A stretch of 13,073 nucleotides of DNA, taken from assembly GCA_937923365.1 (NCBI GenBank), contig CALAIJ010000215.1, forward strand, positions 1 to 13,073, written 5' to 3'. The stretch is from an uncultured Sulfitobacter sp. (GTDB lineage: Bacteria > Pseudomonadota > Alphaproteobacteria > Rhodobacterales > Rhodobacteraceae). Made by a program: the position numbers and the translations under genes. Each line of letters starts with the position of its first letter. The stretch's first letter is position 1. This document shows, in pieces, positions 12,558 through 13,073 of the stretch. A model generated the notes under the pieces. It was not told where the DNA came from. It was given only the letters and a program-made list of their open reading frames with translations, and made no database searches.

Positions 12558-13073
12558 CTATTCACTGCGACGCAAATACGCAGGCCGCAGCACCATGATC
12601 GTGGGCTGTGAGGGCAACCGGTCAACAGAGACCATCAGTTGCGGCCCCTCTAGCCGCACGATGGCAAAGTCATCCGTCATGCCGCGCAGAAAGTCCTCGA
12701 GCGCCAGATCAGAAAACCAGTGCATCGGGATCACGATGGAGGACTTGAGCCGTTTCAACACGCGGATCATTGCAGGCTGGCTCATGGTAAATCCGCCGTC
12801 CACAGGCGCCATCACCACGTCCAGCCGCCCGATGGCCGCATATTGGCCCGCATCAGGTTCATGATGCAGATGGCCCAGATGCCCGATGCACAGGCCGGCC
12901 ATCTCGAAGATAAAGATGGAATTGCCGCGCCGCTCCATCCCGCTGAATTGCGACCGGATATCGGTGGAGACATTGCGCACCAGCACTTCGCCCAGATCAA
13001 GCTTGTGGCTTACACCCTGCCCGAATGCGTCCCCCCAGCCTTTCAGCACATGGGGGATCGCGGGATCGGGAAA
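12558..13073 (-). CDS. Metallo-beta-lactamase-fold hydrolase, C-terminal part (5' end outside window)
   Basis: The frame is open to the window edge; 171 codons are visible and the stop is TAG at 12558-12560. GTG 13049 is not taken as the start because the frame continues upstream with normal coding sequence (FPDPAIPH). The visible part has the late strands of the MBL fold: GNSIFIFEMAGLCIGHLGHLH with a metal-site histidine region, then LDVVMAPVDGGFTM where the aspartate is placed like a bridging ligand, and IVIPMHWF with the last histidine. This resembles the UlaG-like group of MBL hydrolases. The first HxHxDH motif would lie outside the window. The substrate is unknown. It may be co-transcribed with the FAD oxidase downstream. 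Confidence 0.82.
   Translation of the reverse strand, partial: FPDPAIPHVLKGWGDAFGQGVSHKLDLGEVLVRNVSTDIRSQFSGMERRGNSIFIFEMAGLCIGHLGHLHHEPDAGQYAAIGRLDVVMAPVDGGFTMSQPAMIRVLKRLKSSIVIPMHWFSDLALEDFLRGMTDDFAIVRLEGPQLMVSVDRLPSQPTIMVLRPAYLRRSE

Overview
The window reads as a dense, GC-rich alphaproteobacterial chromosome segment, most like the Rhodobacteraceae/Roseobacter group. This is inferred from protein style, the gene mix (SulP carrier, RTX protein, mtnP-lysE-apt, FAD-linked oxidase) and tight packing; no rRNA or tRNA gene is present to confirm it. No transposase, integrase, CRISPR array or prophage gene was seen, and no gene-free stretch exceeds 300 bases.

Layout. (1) 1-2019, plus strand: the end of a molybdate ABC transporter operon, modA (3' part only), modB and modC, with overlapping reading frames. 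(2) 2040-3340, minus strand: an EcsC-family protein and, upstream of it, a GNAT acetyltransferase; modC and the EcsC gene converge on a shared hairpin. (3) 3432-4037, plus strand: a flavin-reductase-like FMN protein, divergent from the GNAT gene across a short intergenic region holding an inverted repeat. (4) 4048-6416, minus strand: a SulP anion transporter with a STAS domain, and an SMI1/KNR4 (SUKH)-like gene overlapping its stop codon. (5) 6557-8702, minus strand: a gene for a putative secreted protein made of a seven-bladed beta-propeller followed by RTX calcium-binding repeats. It is split by a frameshift at a run of seven T. (6) 8883-10975, plus strand: mtnP, a LysE/RhtB exporter and apt. 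(7) 11109-13073, minus strand: an FAD-binding oxidase of the D-lactate/D-2-hydroxyglutarate dehydrogenase type and, upstream, the 3' part of a metallo-beta-lactamase-fold hydrolase that runs off the window.

How they work together. modABC imports molybdate for molybdenum cofactor. MtnP splits methylthioadenosine to adenine and methylthioribose-1-phosphate, and Apt turns the adenine into AMP, so the 8883-10975 cluster is a purine-salvage unit with an exporter in its middle. SulP and the SUKH-like protein are probably made from one message.

The most notable item is the propeller-RTX gene. Removing one T from the seven-T run restores a 714-residue protein in which the propeller repeats keep their spacing across the junction. 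The break is therefore either a sequencing or assembly error, a very recent mutation, or an on/off switch. I saw no obvious new multi-gene defence or mobile system here.
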